Numbered from the stretch's first letter, positions 12,588 through 58,951 are shown. The stretch: DNA of 64,000 bases from Chelonoidis abingdonii (GCF_003597395.2 NC_133778.1:27973070-28037069), one strand, 5' to 3'. Made by a program: numbers and translations. The notes: a model not told the origin generated them from the letters alone.

Positions 12588-12795
12588 GTTTCTGAGCACT
12601 TTACGAAACACTGAAATTTATCCTCATGCCACTCCTGTGAGATAGGTCAGTATTATCCCCATTTTAGAGGAGCACTGCGACAGAGTTGAAAGTGACATCC
12701 CAAGATCACATACTAAGTCTTTGTGAGAGGAGAACCCAGCTCTCCTAAGCCCCAGACCTGTGCCTTTACCACTAGAGCATCCTTCCTCCATTTAA
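12588..12795 (-). repeat. MIR-type SINE relic
   Basis: The plus strand reads as reverse MIR: ATTATCCCCATTTTAGAGG, then AAGTGACATCCCAAGATCAC, ending in a tRNA-like CTTTACCACTAGAGCATCC (reverse of the Pol III box A region). Confidence 0.7.
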
Positions 12796-12897
12796 CAAAG
12801 GCGTGTATACTATTTTATCCTCTGCTTCATTTATTTTTTTTCAACAATTTCAGGTTTTGGAAATATATGAATTTCATGTACAGTGCACTCGACATAC

Positions 12898-13074
12898 TAC
12901 ACCTCTATCCTGATATAACACAAATTTGGATATAACGCGGTAAAGCAACGCTCCAGGGGGGAGGGGCTGTGTACTCTGGCAGATCAAAGCAAGTACGATA
13001 TAAAGCGGTTTCACCTATAACACGGTAAGATTTTTTGGCTCCCAAGGACAGCATTATATTGGGGTAGAGGTGTA
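12898..13074. mobile_element. Mariner/Tigger-like MITE with TA target duplication
   Basis: Terminal inverted repeats CACCTCTATCCTGATATAA and the reverse TATTGGGGTAGAGGTG, each flanked by TA. The interior has further CGATATAAAGCGG/ATAACGCGGTAAAG direct motifs typical of this family. 177 bp, no coding capacity. Confidence 0.8.
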
Positions 13075-13420
13075 TGCTGAGTCAAGCTTTTAAACAAAAA
13101 TATTTTTCAGCTAGCAACATTTGCTCGGTTCATTTTAACCACTTTATGAAAACAGTACATGTCACAAAGAGTAGTCAGACAGGTGGGTGCACCTGTCCTT
13201 TGGGGGGAGGTTGAGGTCCTTTGGTCTTGTACTTCACAACACATCTAAAGGGTACAGTTCCCCTGCACTCCCCTGCTGCTTCAAAGAGGTGTTTCTCTAT
13301 TGCTCTCCAACCCCCAGAGATAGAGCGAAATCTTCCCAGCCCTCTCCATGCCCACAGAAGAGCCAAACCTCAGCAGAACCACAGTGTGGTGATAGTAAGA
13401 TATGTACGGTTGAAGAGGAG

Positions 13421-13610
13421 GAACGTAAGAATGCCCTTACTGGGTCAGACCAGTGGTCCATCTAGCCTCGTATCCTGACTTCTGACAGCAGCCAATGCCA
13501 GGTGCTTCAGAGGGAATGAACAGAACAGGCAATCATCAAGTGATCCATCCCTCATCGCCCATTCCCAGCTTCTGGTTGGGGTTTGTAGGAGGTTTTCCCC
13601 TTAATGAGTA
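13421..13610 (-). mobile_element. CR1/L3-type LINE 3' end fragment
   Basis: The plus strand begins AACGTAAGAATGCCCTTACT, then GGGTCAGACCAGTGGTCCAT, the reverse of a CR1/L3 3' tail ending in TATGGCCATTCTTATGTT-like sequence. The copy at 52.8 kb ends the same way on the plus strand. Only the 3' end is present. Confidence 0.75.
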
Positions 13611-14700
13611 TGGAAAAATCTACTGATTCCCAAGGTCTCCCCCTTCTGCTGCTCCCACATACCCCACAAATTAGCAGTCAAAAGAAAAAAGCAAATTAAA
13701 TTTGTTCTGTCAAGATAAACTTCACTGTGCTGACAAACATTGCTACTGGATACACTGGTGCAAATATATTCATTTAGTTAGGAATTCGCAGTTAAGAGGA
13801 CTAGAACCAGACTTTGAAGATAGCCCCAATAAACCCATTTAAGCAGCCAAGATACAAATATTCAGAAAGTTATGAAAATGTGATTACAAGTGGGAGTTGA
13901 GACTTCTTTCTACTTTATCTCTTGGCCTGTAATGAGAAGAACTTGCATAACTCAAACCACACTCATCCATCTATGCCGGGCTGTTTGGGATGCACTGACC
14001 CCTTACAGATCATCCCACTACTGGCTTTCCGTTACAGGAGCCTTGGGTGATTTGCTCCTGCATTCTGCTCCCCCTCACAAACAAATTTTGATTTGAGATA
14101 CTGATTTGCCTTTCACCTCATATACATTAAGGCAATGCAAAATCTTTCATGAGAGAACCTTGCCAAAGCTGTTTAGGATTGATTTTTTTTAACTCAGATT
14201 ATCATCAGGCATATGGCCAATATGTGACTGTACAAAATGGGAAATTGAATAAAAATATTCAGACAGATTCTTTTAAACACATTATAGATATTTTATATTT
14301 TTCTTACTGCACTTTTACAATTTTCACAAATATCAAAATCCATGTGTACATGTTCATTTTGCAACAGGGAATGAATGTACAGTTCCAAAAGAGCAGGCAT
14401 TTCAAAAAACAATTTGGAAGTGTAAACACAATATGTAAGATCTCCACCTCAATATAGGTGCTGTTCAGTAGAAGTTGACGTAATACCATATTGCATTAAC
14501 TCTATAAATGTTTTCGCTTAACTGAGAAGATTTAACATCTTTAGCCTGTCACCCGTTCAATTCTCCATTCCCAAAATGTTATACAAACATACAATAAATA
14601 CATTTCTGATTTTAAAGGACACTTCAACAAGTCATGAGAATTTACAGTACAGTACATTTAAGTTCAAGTGCAAAACATAACTAGTGGCTAGTTATTAACA

Positions 14701-16708
14701 TTTATTTGTACTCTCTTTGTGGTGCTGGTCCCAGGCACCAATGTGTGCGCTCTACCTCAGCCCCATAGGCCTTGCTAAGGCATGTGTAAGGATAGCAGGG
14801 GAGGCCTTAGTTCATTCAACTGGGGATCAAAGGGTCTAGAATTTCCACCCACTGCTTCATTCTAAACCACCATTCTTCTCTTCCTCCCTCACACCCAGCT
14901 GTATCATGCCACAGACTGTGCACTGCAGTCAAGTGAGGCAGAAAGGAAGCCTGTTGAACATGTGTCTGATTCTAAGACAGGCTGAGCACCTGCAGTTCTT
15001 AGTCACTTCAATGGAAGCTACATGGGCTCAGCCTCTCTCAGGATCAATTCATGGACCTGAGACACTGGGCCAAACACTGTCCTAACTTACACCGCATGCC
15101 AGCCCATTGATTTCAACCTTGAACCCAAGTTTTCCTCTCAGCAACAATCTGTGTTATGAACCAGCCAGTGGGCTGACTACAGTTAACACTGAAAAGCATG
15201 ACTAGACGTAACTCTCAATCTTCCAGTGTCTGACACTGTCTGTGTAAAACAGGTCTCTAAACATACGGTCATTTAATCATGTTTGTTTATTTCAGAGGCT
15301 TTTGCTCATTGAAACTCCTGTTAACAGTATCTCCCCCTCTCTACTCCCAATCATTTGATTTATAGGCAATTCCCTCCCCAGGCACTTGAAGCTCTTATCT
15401 TCTATATATAACCACAGTAGGAACGCTTAGTTCAACAATATTTAATATGATGAAATTAAAAATAAAAAGAGGTTTTCAGTGGACACTCTCAATCAATCTC
15501 AAAGTGCCCAATCTTGATGGAGGTCTGTGGTCTTTAGGGTGACCAAATGAGAGGGAGAAAATATCAGAACACATATTGGGGGGGAGGGGCGAGGGCTGTC
15601 CGCCGGCGGAGAAAAAGAAAAAGCCAAGTGCTGCCAGTAGAGCAGCGAGGGGGAAGAAAAAAGCCAAGTGCTGCCAGTAGAGCAGCAAGGGGGAAGAAAA
15701 AAGCCAAGTGCTGCCAGCAGAGCAGCAAAAAAAAAAAAAAAAAAAAGGCGAGTGCTGCCAGCGGAACGAAATATCTAGGACAAATACCTAAAATATCGGG
15801 ACGTCTGGTCACCCTAGTAGTCTTGGGCATATCATCAAACCTAAAATTATACACACATGCATTTAGCAAACACCCTATTTAGGGAAGGGCTGTATGCATA
15901 CTGAGTTGATTTAACCTCACCTCCATTTGGTTCTTTCTAAAATGCCTTTTCAAAAGTTTATGCCTTGCCAAACTAAACCTACCTCTCAGAAGAGTGTTAA
16001 TGGCAGCTTTACTATTCAAAGATTCCACTCAGTGTCACTTAATCCATCACCACATTATAAAAACATTCTTGCTGAAGCTATTCAAGGTTTTTGAGAAGTC
16101 ATTGCAAAAGACTAGGCTGTGCCTTTATTTATGTATTTACTTTGTCCAGTGTCTCTTAGTTGTTTAACTTTTTCAGGGAAATGCAATTTTTCTCCTGAAA
16201 AGAAAGACCATAGTGTTTTCTTTTCCAGTTTAGTTTCTCTGTGGGAAAAAATTAAATTTAAACTAACTGATCAAATAGGGGAAATTATATCCAGTGACTT
16301 CGTGTTTTTTCTTCACATTACACAACTGTCAGTATAAGCTCCCCTTTCTCTACAGATTGCAAAGAATCTCATAACATTTGACCAAACTTTACCAAAGCAA
16401 CTGAGAATTTCTAAGGCAGTGACATTCAGTCCCTTTCCTCTGCCAAGCCTTCCAGACCTTTAGCTTCCCCATGAAATGTTGCTACTGTATATTGTCATAT
16501 GAATGGTCTTAAATATTTAAAAGCTTGTGCTGCATCATGTGATGGGTCTGATTTCAAGATGTGCTGAGCACCTGTAGTTCCTAGTCCCATAAGGTGAAGG
16601 GCTCTTTTGAGTTCTTGTTCCACCATTTCCCATTAGAGCAGCACGATTTCATGCAGTGGGTTTGATAAGACAAACTCATCTTAGTGCCCTGCAGCAGCAA
16701 ATGGAGCA
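14701..16708 (-). other. MFSD6: MFSD6 3' UTR region (extent uncertain)
   Basis: Non-coding sequence downstream of the MFSD6 stop. Reverse-strand AATAAA signals occur at 16124-16129, 15286-15291 and 14701-14706; which is used cannot be told from sequence. If a distal one is used, the MITE at 15535-15816 is inside the UTR. A long, AT-rich, gene-free tract continues to about 14.1 kb and may also be UTR. Confidence 0.4.
15535..15816. mobile_element. Mariner-like MITE with internal 41-bp tandem repeat
   Basis: Ends TA-GGGTGACCA and TGGTCACCC-TA form short inverted repeats with TA duplications. Inside, a unit of about 41 bp containing AAGCCAAGTGCTGCCAG is repeated roughly four times (about 15620-15760), the last copy followed by an A run of about 20. 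Frames across it (111 and 101 aa) are low-complexity artefacts. Confidence 0.75.
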
Positions 16709-49204
<32,496 letters not shown>

Positions 49205-51030
49205 CTGTAGGGCAAATAAAATAGACTACAGTTAAAGCACAACACAGAAAGAAGGGTGCAATCATGGAAGGTCAGGCACTGAGGAATAAAAGAAAGAGCC
49301 TCTTTTTATTACTTACATACCTTGCCCATAAATACCTCAGGATCTGAGGAAAGAAAAACACTGTATTCAACCGTTAATTCACTTTGATAACGATAGACAA
49401 TACTGGCAATCATGAAAAAGTGGATTTAGTGACCGACACTGCCACTACTATAGCAACTTATCTTCTAGTAGCAGTTCTGTAGCTCTTTCAATAACCATCC
49501 TATACATTTACTACAGGAGAGATTTTGAAAGGCACAAATAGGAGCTGAGCAACTAACTGTAATTTGTGCCTTGGAAATCTTCCCCTACAAATCATCTGCT
49601 TTGTAAGAATCTAACTCCAGTATTTACAGTTTTGCTTAAATAATCATAGGACAGGGAATGAGGTGACTCAGGTGACAAGTAATGAGATATGGAGCTTTTC
49701 TTCACCAGTCACATCCATTCCACCTGAAGGCCTATGCAAAATTATCTGATCTCCAACTGGAGTCCCATTTTCAGAAATGCTGAGCATCTACAACTTCAAC
49801 TGAAGTCAGTGGGACTGTGGTTCCTCAGCACCACTGGGAAAAAGAAAAGTAAGACTCCCTAGTTTCTAGTGGACAGGTACCTACATCATAAAAATCATCC
49901 GCACAATTAGGTTGGAAGCCTCAGTAGCACGGGGCAAGGAGTGAACAGACATGGGACTAAACTGATCTTTTTTCCCTTCCAATCCAAGTTCAGAAATACA
50001 AGAGGGACTGAGAAGAAATCATATTGCCACTGCAGGCCCCATACTTATTCTGTGGAGAAACAGTGGATTTCAGGAAGGTCAGTCCTGTACCTTTTTACAA
50101 ATAATAATTCATTTAAAAACCAATTTTAAAAGCCACTAGGATTTAGATTTTAGTTCTGAGAGCATCTTTCATACTCAATAATAATTATTAATAATAGTAG
50201 AGTTAGCCATTAGTAATTTTCCTTACTGGAAACAAAAAAGTGGTCTCCCACACAGAAGTGCAGTCCATTAGTTCTTGGCTACCAGACTGGAGACATATTG
50301 CATAAATTTGAGATTTTGCAGTATTAATATTTGTAAGCGTAACCTGGAAAAAAATATTAGATTAACAAACTATTTAATGTAAATATGTTTCATTCTAAAT
50401 AAATATTTCAGTGCATGTTTCTGGATAACTCAAAAGATGCCATAAAACAATTCACCTTAATTATTTAATAGATACTCTCTTGCCTGAAGCAATATAATTT
50501 TGTTTTTCACTCTGGATCAACTTACATTCCAAAGTAGAATTTTTTAAGAACTAAGTTTTAATTATAGTGGTTTCAAGCTCTTTTGGATTGCTGATAAGCT
50601 ATTCCACTGAAATTTATTAATGTCATAATATTTAAATTGTGAAATACAGCACATGATTCTCCAGTGATTCCTTTAAATATTCTGTAAGGAACTTAACTTC
50701 CTATTCTCAAAAACCCAAGAAGCCCTCAGAAGATTCCCATCTCTAATATTTTAGAATCAAATTGGAAGCTTAGTTTTGCCTGCTTACAAACTCATTGTTG
50801 ATTAAGATAAGCAGAGATTATCCCTTTAAATAACTGATTACAGTTCAGAATTTTCTCCCAAACATTAAGGGCAATAACTGACAAGGGATGTAAGTTTAGG
50901 CCAGAAAGAAATCTTTTAATAGCATTCACAGGTATTATTCTATTTCAGTGATGTTTATTAAGTTCTGTTCCATATTAAACCAATGTGCATTAGGTGTCGT
51001 TTTTTTACTTAAGTACATCAGAAGTAGGAA
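49205..51030. other. MFSD6 first-intron DNA upstream of coding exon 1
   Basis: Begins with the acceptor of coding exon 1. No further 5' UTR exon could be identified by eye. A relic of the AAGTCAGTGGGA-type motif lies near 49803. Confidence 0.45.
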
Positions 51031-51039
51031 GCCTGCGAA

Positions 51040-52872
51040 ACAAATCAGTGGGGCCACCAAATGATTGAGGTGCTAAAGGAGCACTCAAGGAAGACAAGGC
51101 CATTATGGAGAAGCTAAATGAATTATCTGCATCAGTCTTCATTGAAGAGGATGTAAGGGAGATTCCCATGCCTGAGCCATTCTTTTTAGGTGACAAAACT
51201 GAGGAACTGTCCCAAATTGAAGTGTCATTAGAGGCAGTTTTGGGACAAGTTGATAAATTAAACAGTAATAAGTTACCAGGATCACATGGTATTCACCCAA
51301 GAGTTCTGAAGAAAAACAAATATGAAATAGCAGAACTACTAAATGTGATATGTAACCCATCATTTAAATCAGCTTCTGTACCAAGTGACTAGAGGATAGC
51401 TAATATGCCGCCAATTTTTTAAAAAGGCTCAAGAGGCGATCCTGGCAATTACAGGCTGGTAAGCCTAACTTCGGTACTAGGTAAATTGGTTGAAACTATA
51501 GTAAAGAACAGAATTATCAGACACATAAATGAACACGATTTATTGGGGAAGAGTCAACATGACTTCTGTAAAGGGAAATCATGCCAATCTATTAGAATTA
51601 TTTGTGGGGTTCATTAAACATGGGTGACCCAGTAGATATAATGTACTTGTATTTTCAGAAAGTCTTTGACAAGGTGCCTCACCAAAGGCTTTTAAGCAAA
51701 GTAAGATGTCACAGATAAGAGGGAAGGTTCTCTCATGGATCAGTAACTGGTTAAAAGATAGGAAACAAAGGGTAGGAATAAATGGTCTGTTTTCAGAATG
51801 GTGAGAGGTAAATCGTGGTGTTCCCCAGGGGTCTGTACTGGGACCAGTGTTTTTTCAACACAGCCATAAATCTGGAAAAAGGGGTAAACTGTGAGGTGGC
51901 AAAATTTGCAGATGTCACAAAATTACTCAAGATAGTTAAGTCCAAAGTAGACTGTGAAGAGTCACAAAGGGAACCTCACAAAACTGTGTGACTGGGCAAC
52001 AAAATGGCAGATCAAAGTAAATGTTGATAAATGCAAAGTAATACACATTGGAAAATACAGTCCCAACTATACATATAAAATGACCGTGTCTAAATTAGCT
52101 GCTATCACTCGACAGAGAAATCTTTGAGTCATTGTGAGTAGTTCTCTGAAAACATCTGCTCAATGTGCAGCAGCAGTCAAAAAAGCTAAAAGAATGTTAT
52201 GAACCATTGGGAATGGAACAGATAAGAAGACAGTAAATATAAAACCACTATCTAAATCCATGGCATGCCCATACTTTGAGTATACATATTAAAAATAGAA
52301 ATGGTACAGAGAAGGGCAACAAAAATGATTACAGGTATGGAACAGCTTCCATATGAAGAGAGATTAAGACGACTGGGACTTTTCAGCTTGGAAAAGAGAT
52401 GACTAAGGAGAGATATGATGGGGTGTGGAGAAAGTGAATAAGAAAATGTTATTTACTTCTTCACATAACACAAAAACCAGGGGTCACCCAAGGAAATTAA
52501 CAGGCAGCATGTTTAACACAAACAAAAGGAAATACTTCTTCACACAAAAGTATATTCAACATGTGGAACTGATTGCCATGGGATGTTGTGAACGCCAGAA
52601 GTATAACAGGGTTCAAAAAAAGAATTGGTTAAGTTCATGGAGGATAGGGCCACCAACAGCTATTAGCCAAGATGGTCAGGAGTGCAACCCCATGTTCTAG
52701 GTGTCCCTAAGCCTCTGACTGCCAGATGCTGAGACTGGACAACACGGGATGGATCACTTGAGAACTGCTCTGTTCATTCCCTCTGAAGCAGCTGGTATTG
52801 GCCGCTGTTGGAAGACAGGGTACTGAGCTAGGTGAAGCATTGGTTTGACACCGTATGCCATTCTTATGTTTG
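51040..52872 (+). mobile_element. Old CR1/L3-type LINE
   Basis: The frame 51105-51392 has LEAVLGQVDKLNSNKLPGSHGIHPRVLK, an RT N-terminal block (split here across the peptide). Downstream, with many frameshifts, are RDPGNYRLVSLTSVLGK-like, DFCKGKS-like, a GVPQG-equivalent (51822-51836) and FADVT-like (51904) regions. The 3' tail GACTGCCAGATGCTGAGACT to CCATTCTTATGTT closes it. Clearly older than the 21-kb CR1. It is a different subfamily, sharing its tail with the 13.4-kb fragment. Confidence 0.85.
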
Positions 52873-53022
52873 TGGAATGAGCTGCAGTGGCTCAGTAATA
52901 TAATCTAAAATTTAGTCTGGAACACTTCCCTTTCTCTAGACTCCAGCACTGTGGTTGATTTTATCTGCAGGCATTTTTTATTACAAAGTCATCTGTGAGA
53001 ATTTGCCATTTTAAAACAAGTT

Positions 53023-53302
53023 CAGTGTTGCCAATTCCAGGATTTTACTATGAATGTTGCAATACCTGGTGTTTTTCTCACCAACCCCAGCTGATGAATA
53101 ATATTACCTGAGAATCTCTTCTGTCATTTCAAAAAAAGGTTCTGTCCCTCATGATTGAAAACAAGAACCCTAAAGGCTCTAAAACCAGAAGACAAAGAAG
53201 AACAAAAAGTGATTTAAAAAATCACGATTCTTAAAAAAATTGAATGTCATAATTTTGGGGGCCTGAATCTTGATTTTTAAATGTTTGGAGTTGGCCGTAC
53301 TG
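53023..53302. mobile_element. Probable hAT-type MITE relic
   Basis: Starts CAGTGTTGCCAATTCC and ends GGAGTTGGCCGTACTG, imperfect inverted ends of a known-looking amniote hAT MITE. An 8-bp duplication is not evident. Confidence 0.5.
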
Positions 53303-55435
53303 CAAACTGCAGAAGCTTACACTGACTTCTAATTAACCGATGCAGATTGTTGTCAAATTTTAAAATAATTTTTCTTGCTCTTATTCATTAATATCATAAG
53401 ATACTCTTAAAACCAGTTTTTGGACTATACATTAGATCTGGTACATTAAATACTATTACTAATCAATTTAATTAGAGCGCTCAAATCATTCAGACAAGTT
53501 CTTTCGCACATTTACAGTGGACTTTTTCCTATTATTGCTCATTTTTGGTTGAAAAACAGACAAAACAAATTATCCTGATTACCAGGTTAGATTTGCCATT
53601 GAATTTTTCAGTTTTTCGCTTAGGTCTGCCTTGGTTCTGCAATTTGTGAGTGGGCAAACCCCATACACGTGTGGAACCCCGCTGACTTTAACAGGAATCA
53701 ATTGAAGGACCATGGCCTTACTCTCTACCCTCAAATTAACCTTATGAACCTGTATAAGTATCTACATGCTCATCTAATTCTAGCTGCTAAGAGTTATTGT
53801 GTCAGAGTTTGGTTTCTCTCAATTATAGACAAGTTCTCTCTTACATGGCAAGACCACGTGGCAAAATGTTGTGCAGTTTGACATCAGCCCTTCTTAGGTC
53901 AAGAGAAGCCACCCTGATGTGGAGAAGTCAGAATAATCTTGATTAAAAACAAAAACGAACATATTGTATTCCTAATCCTATGCATATGAATTCAAAACTA
54001 TCTGATTTAGCACCAAAAATACATGGGTGGCAACGTACAAGGGATTTTTAAACACAACAAACATGATTCTTAATTTCTCTTTTTATTTTCAGTTTTCTTT
54101 CCAATTGCAATAGGTTTCAGGTTTAGATTTCCTTGAGTATGTTAATTTTATTAGGTTTATGGATAACTAATATATTACAATTGCTTATTATTGTTGGGGT
54201 TTAAAAATATTAAGCTATTGGATCTTTTCCTCATATGTTTTTACATCTGCTATTGCATCCATTTTCTTTTAAATTTGTTATGTATGTCTAATGTGATAGA
54301 AACACCTGTATTTTCACTGTATTTTGTGAAATGTTATAGAAAAATATTTCATAAAACAAAAGTAAAGTAAATATATTTCATTGAATTCTATTAATAATGC
54401 ACTATATACCCTTCAGTAATAGGACACAGTATCAGCATTAGCAGAAATTTCACAGGATTACTTTTCAGATTTTGAGGAGAGTCAATTTTTAAGATGAGGT
54501 GTTAATTAAAGGGGGGAAGGGGGATAGTGGAAATGAACAAACTAACATAGGTTCCTTGGAATTTCCTATAATGGTTCCAACAACGGCTTTCCAACTTATA
54601 ACAAAAAGGTAACACATCTTGGCCATTGCGCACCTCTACAGTGAAATCAAACTAAGCAGCTGCAAAAACATTTCTAAAGTTATGTACAATTTGAAGTGAG
54701 AGGAATAGACTATACCTTCCCCATTCCAAGGTTAGTTTAACCACAACATCACTATCGAAATTTTACGAACGTTACTGCCTTGTAAAAACATTTTCCATAT
54801 CTACAAGATTGTAGTCCTAAGGGACAGTGTGTGAACTATAGTTCTAAGGAACAGCTTGGGCAAACTACAAACGTTTGTAGCCAGGAACAAACGTGCTGAG
54901 AATGTCCAGACTAGATCCCTTACAAATGTTTTCACTATTTTGAGTTAACTGGCATTCAGCTGGAGCCAAAAAAACTCCAGTGAAGACACAAGGCCTTAGA
55001 AGAACATGGTGATGGAGTGTGGAGTTTTAGCCATGGGCCACTGAACACTGATTTCTGACCTCATCATAGAAATCATGAACATAAGTTCTGAAGGCACCTT
55101 TTACCAACTTACCCAAGTGACAAGATTAAATTGAAGAGTACCTGCTAGAAAAGATCATGTGTGCTCCAATTTAGTTGTAGTGATTAAAGGATTGCCTGTG
55201 GTAGATCTTGAACAGCCTCATAAACCTTTTGCCAAGAGGTGAGGTGTATCATGCTGCACAAATCCGTCTGTGTGATACCACCAAGAGGGATCTTGTCCCC
55301 CAACATGCAGGGCAAATAAACAAACGTCCCAGAAGTTAAAGTGCTCAAATCACTCACACAGACATAAGGAAGAACTATGTATGTAGGTCCCCAATATCTG
55401 AACACCTCCCTGACATGAAGATCATAACTCTCCCT
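53303..55435. other. MFSD6 first intron, nothing recognised
   Basis: AT-rich intronic DNA without exon or repeat I can support. The related block GTAGTCCTAAGGGACAGTG / ATAGTTCTAAGGAACAGC near 54812-54857 is a short tandem duplication. Confidence 0.4.
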
Positions 55436-55439
55436 CTCA

Positions 55440-55565
55440 GTTATGAGATATTATTGTTCCCATATTACAGATGCAGAGAGGAAGCCACCTGCCGAAAATC
55501 ACACAGGAAGTCTGTGGCTGTTCCAGGAATAGATGCATAGACTTGGTCTATGAGACCACCCTTCC
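55440..55565 (-). repeat. MIR-type SINE relic
   Basis: The plus strand carries reverse MIR sequence: TATTGTTCCCATATTACAGA, then AAAATCACACAGGAAGTCTG. Confidence 0.6.
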
Positions 55566-56829
55566 TCTCAGACTACTTACATAAATATACACTGGCTTCC
55601 TTTTAACTACAAGCCTATCCTTCTTCTCTCTTTTGTGACTGTGTATTGTTTCTTTTTAGTTAAGGATAAGTAATCAGTTATATGCAAGAAAAACTTTGAA
55701 AAATAAATGATTTCTTCTGTTATAAGTCAGTGTACCTATTCTTTCACCTCTGCTGTATTTACTTAGGTTTTATTTCAACCATTCAAATCTATAACCATTT
55801 TACTCCTTTTGTGCCTGATTTTACCACAAGGATCATCTAGCCTTAATAATCATCTCCCACAATAACTGTTAAATGCAGGGAGAAAAGGGAGGCAACCCTT
55901 TGCACTGAGAAACAAATACAGATAAAGTGGGTGTCTGGTGTTAGCTTTAATATCTGATATTACCCTCAAGAGAAAACCCCAGTGACTTGTTACACTCAAT
56001 TGGCTGGCTGTCACAATATTTCCCACTATATTGTAACCAGACATCTTATGTAGATTATTTTAATACTTAACATTAAAGAATGAGTTTTAGATAATCAAAT
56101 GAAGATAAATTTATAAAAATCTTTAAAAGAGAAAAAACAATCTGATCTGTTCCTAAGGCAGCTAGAAAAATCATAGAAAATATATGTTTTTTGAGGCACC
56201 CCACTGTCTGCAGACAATTTAGTTTTTCTGTTGCATATAGTGACATACAACATATACAAGTCTGTAACAGGCAGAATCTTTTGGAGAGGCTAAGCAGAGA
56301 CTAGCAGGCTTTTAGACTCAAAGTAATATAAAGAAGGTTGCACACAAAGCAAACTAGTTTCTCTTCACATTAAAGTATCTCATTAAAACACTTATTTCTA
56401 TTTATTTTTAATTTCATAAAAGGTGCTTTATTCACACTGACTCTAGGCATTCTCATAGTTAAAAGAACACAATCATAGAAGGAACTGGAAAATACAACGA
56501 GCCAATCTATTCCCGACAGCTCGACCTGGCACTACAAATCAATCCCTATAATCAAAGGAAAGGATCGATTACATCAAAGCTGAATTCTCCCCCTTGACAA
56601 AAGTTTGAGAAAACACTGTGCTTTGCAGTGTGCCCGGAAATCAACAAATCTGATAGGGGAGTGAATGCCAGAATTGAGGCCCCTCCTTCATAGAAAGTGT
56701 CCTATCATTAGCCCCATCTTATTTAAATCAAGGAGTACACAACTGAAGTGCCTCCATGCAGCAAGTGCAGCAGTATAGCAGGGACACAGCAGCAACCTCC
56801 CAGGAAGGCAGATCCCAGGCCACTTGGGA

Positions 56830-56919
56830 TATGTCTACACTGCAATTAAATACTTGCAGCTAGCCCATGTCAGCTGGGCTATTTACCAGCCACGAGAGTT
56901 TAACTGCAGTGTAGACATA
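56830..56919. mobile_element. 90-bp palindromic MITE
   Basis: TATGTCTACACTGCAATTAA at the left and TTTAACTGCAGTGTAGACAT at the right are near-perfect inverted repeats, leaving a short centre (AGCCCATGTCAGCTGGGCT, itself palindromic). No coding capacity. Confidence 0.85.
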
Positions 56920-58658
56920 AACATAGGACTTTATAAGCCAAAACCAGCACCTTAAATTCCACCTAGAAACCAACAGGAGATTAGGTTTGATACCTTAGGG
57001 GGAACTGCTAATACTTAAATATATAGCATTAATATGTGATTTTAACAAGAAATTCAGCATAGTTAAGAATCAAAAAGCAATATAAAGTTAGAGAACCTCA
57101 AAAAATAATCATATTAAGTGCAAATGGCTAAGCATATTAAGTGCAAAAGCCATAATTTATTATACACACAGGGTAGACACTTACAGAAGAACTTTGATGA
57201 GTTAAGTACACAATTATATTTACATATCACTGAAAACTAATATATTGAGAGCATCCAAAACAGGAAGCATTAACTAAAGCCCTCAAACCCACATGTAGCT
57301 ATAGCAAAAAGAGCAGATTGGATTGCAGTCTGCATGATGTTGATAAATCAGAGGAGAGTTTATCTGTCAGGCTTTCCATGTCAAACTTACCAATATGGCA
57401 TCAAGTTCCCATTTAACCCTCTCAAATTTTTGTTAAACTTGGCAAGCAGAGCAGGTTTGCAAACAAACAAGAGAAATTTCACAAGAAACTTTCTATTAGC
57501 AGATTTTCAAGTCTTCAGGCACTCATTCCTCTAAAATAACACTTCATAAAATTTACTCAATATTTTGCTAATCACTTTTTAATTTAGAAATACCCCTGTG
57601 CTACAGCTGAAGATGCATCCTTGTCAATGCTTACAAGTTGTTTACTTCTGTCTTAACAGTTATTGAATATTCGTTGCTAGCCATCAGAGCCAATAAACAG
57701 TACATGAACCTACGTAAGGCATTGGAAGTGGTGTTTCTGTTTCTAGTGTTGAGCTGTAGAAGTAACAGAGCTAACTTTCCTCCACAAACATCCTGACAAG
57801 ACAATCTGTTTCAAAGAATGGGTGAATGAAAGATTAGCAACAAATGCAGAATTATGGGCTAAATGGTGTTTCTACTAAAGCCATTGGATATTTTGCGACT
57901 GAAACGCCAGTAGAATAGGCTGAATCCGCAATGACAAACAAGTAGTGCCATGTTGACTACAATGGGACTACCCCCTTTAACAAAATTACAAATTGAAGTC
58001 TTCATAATATTGTGCTCTATATCTGTATTATGCTTTGTTGTTTTAATATTACAAACAAAAACAGATGTGCAGGACCTTTCATATAACCTTTTAGGAGTAT
58101 GCCCATCAGAACTTGATTGCTTTGGCATCAGTTTGCATTCCAAAACACTGCTATAGAGTACAGACTCAGGCCCACAGTACTGTACTATCAGAATTTCTAA
58201 AGCCACCACTTTATCCTCCTTTAAATCAATTTTTAAAAGGTCCTTTGGTGTGGTGCCTACAACTCACTACCACTGATTACCTGGTGACCACCTGAAACTT
58301 CCAAGACGTCTATGACTACTTATTTATGCACACACCCAGGTCTCTGCTCTTGCCTCATCCTCCCTCTTTTCCATCTCTCTGTTGATTCACCTGTTTAGTA
58401 TTTAGAGAATGTGATTGTCAGGGGCTGGCTCTGTGTTATTTGTCTGTCCAAATCCTCTAATCCCTTTGTGGGGACTAAGGCAATACAACAAAGAAATAAC
58501 AATAAATTCTCTACTGCCCAGCACTTTGTGTATTTGTTGATGCCTGAACAAAGTGGATGTAAATGCTACCCTTCTGGTTTGGTAACATTTTACACTCACT
58601 TTGCCCATGTAAATGACGATGCAAGACAGTGGGCAGTCAGACCCTGCATTTATTATAT
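56920..58658. other. MFSD6 first intron, nothing recognised
   Basis: Frames around 57859-58209 and 58402-58755 overlap on both strands without motif or splice support. No repeat recognised. Confidence 0.4.
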
Positions 58659-58666
58659 GTATAGAC

Positions 58667-58951
58667 CAGCAGTTCTCAAACTGTGGGTCATGATCCCATT
58701 TAATGGGGTCACCAGAGCTGGTGATAGACTTAGTGGGGCCCAGGGCTGAAGCCAAAGTCCAAGGGCTTCAGCCCTGGGTGGTGGAGCTCAGGTTACAGGA
58801 GTCACCCCCATGAGGATGAAGACTTTGTGCTTGGGCTCCCCAACCCCGGGGCCTTGGGTGGGCTCAGGCTTCAGTCCCCACTCTTGGGGTCATGTAGTAA
58901 TTTTTGTTGTCAGAAAGGGGTTGCTGTACAATCAAGTTTGAGAACCCCCTG
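58667..58951. mobile_element. hAT (Charlie/MER-like) MITE
   Basis: Left end CAGCAGTTCTCAAACTGTGG, right end AAGTTTGAGAACCCCCTG. Flanks GTATAGAC (58659-58666) and GTATTGAC (58952-58959) match at 7 of 8 bases. The interior has inverted AAGCCAAAGTCC / GGGCTTCAGCCCTGGG motifs. 285 bp, non-coding. Confidence 0.88.
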
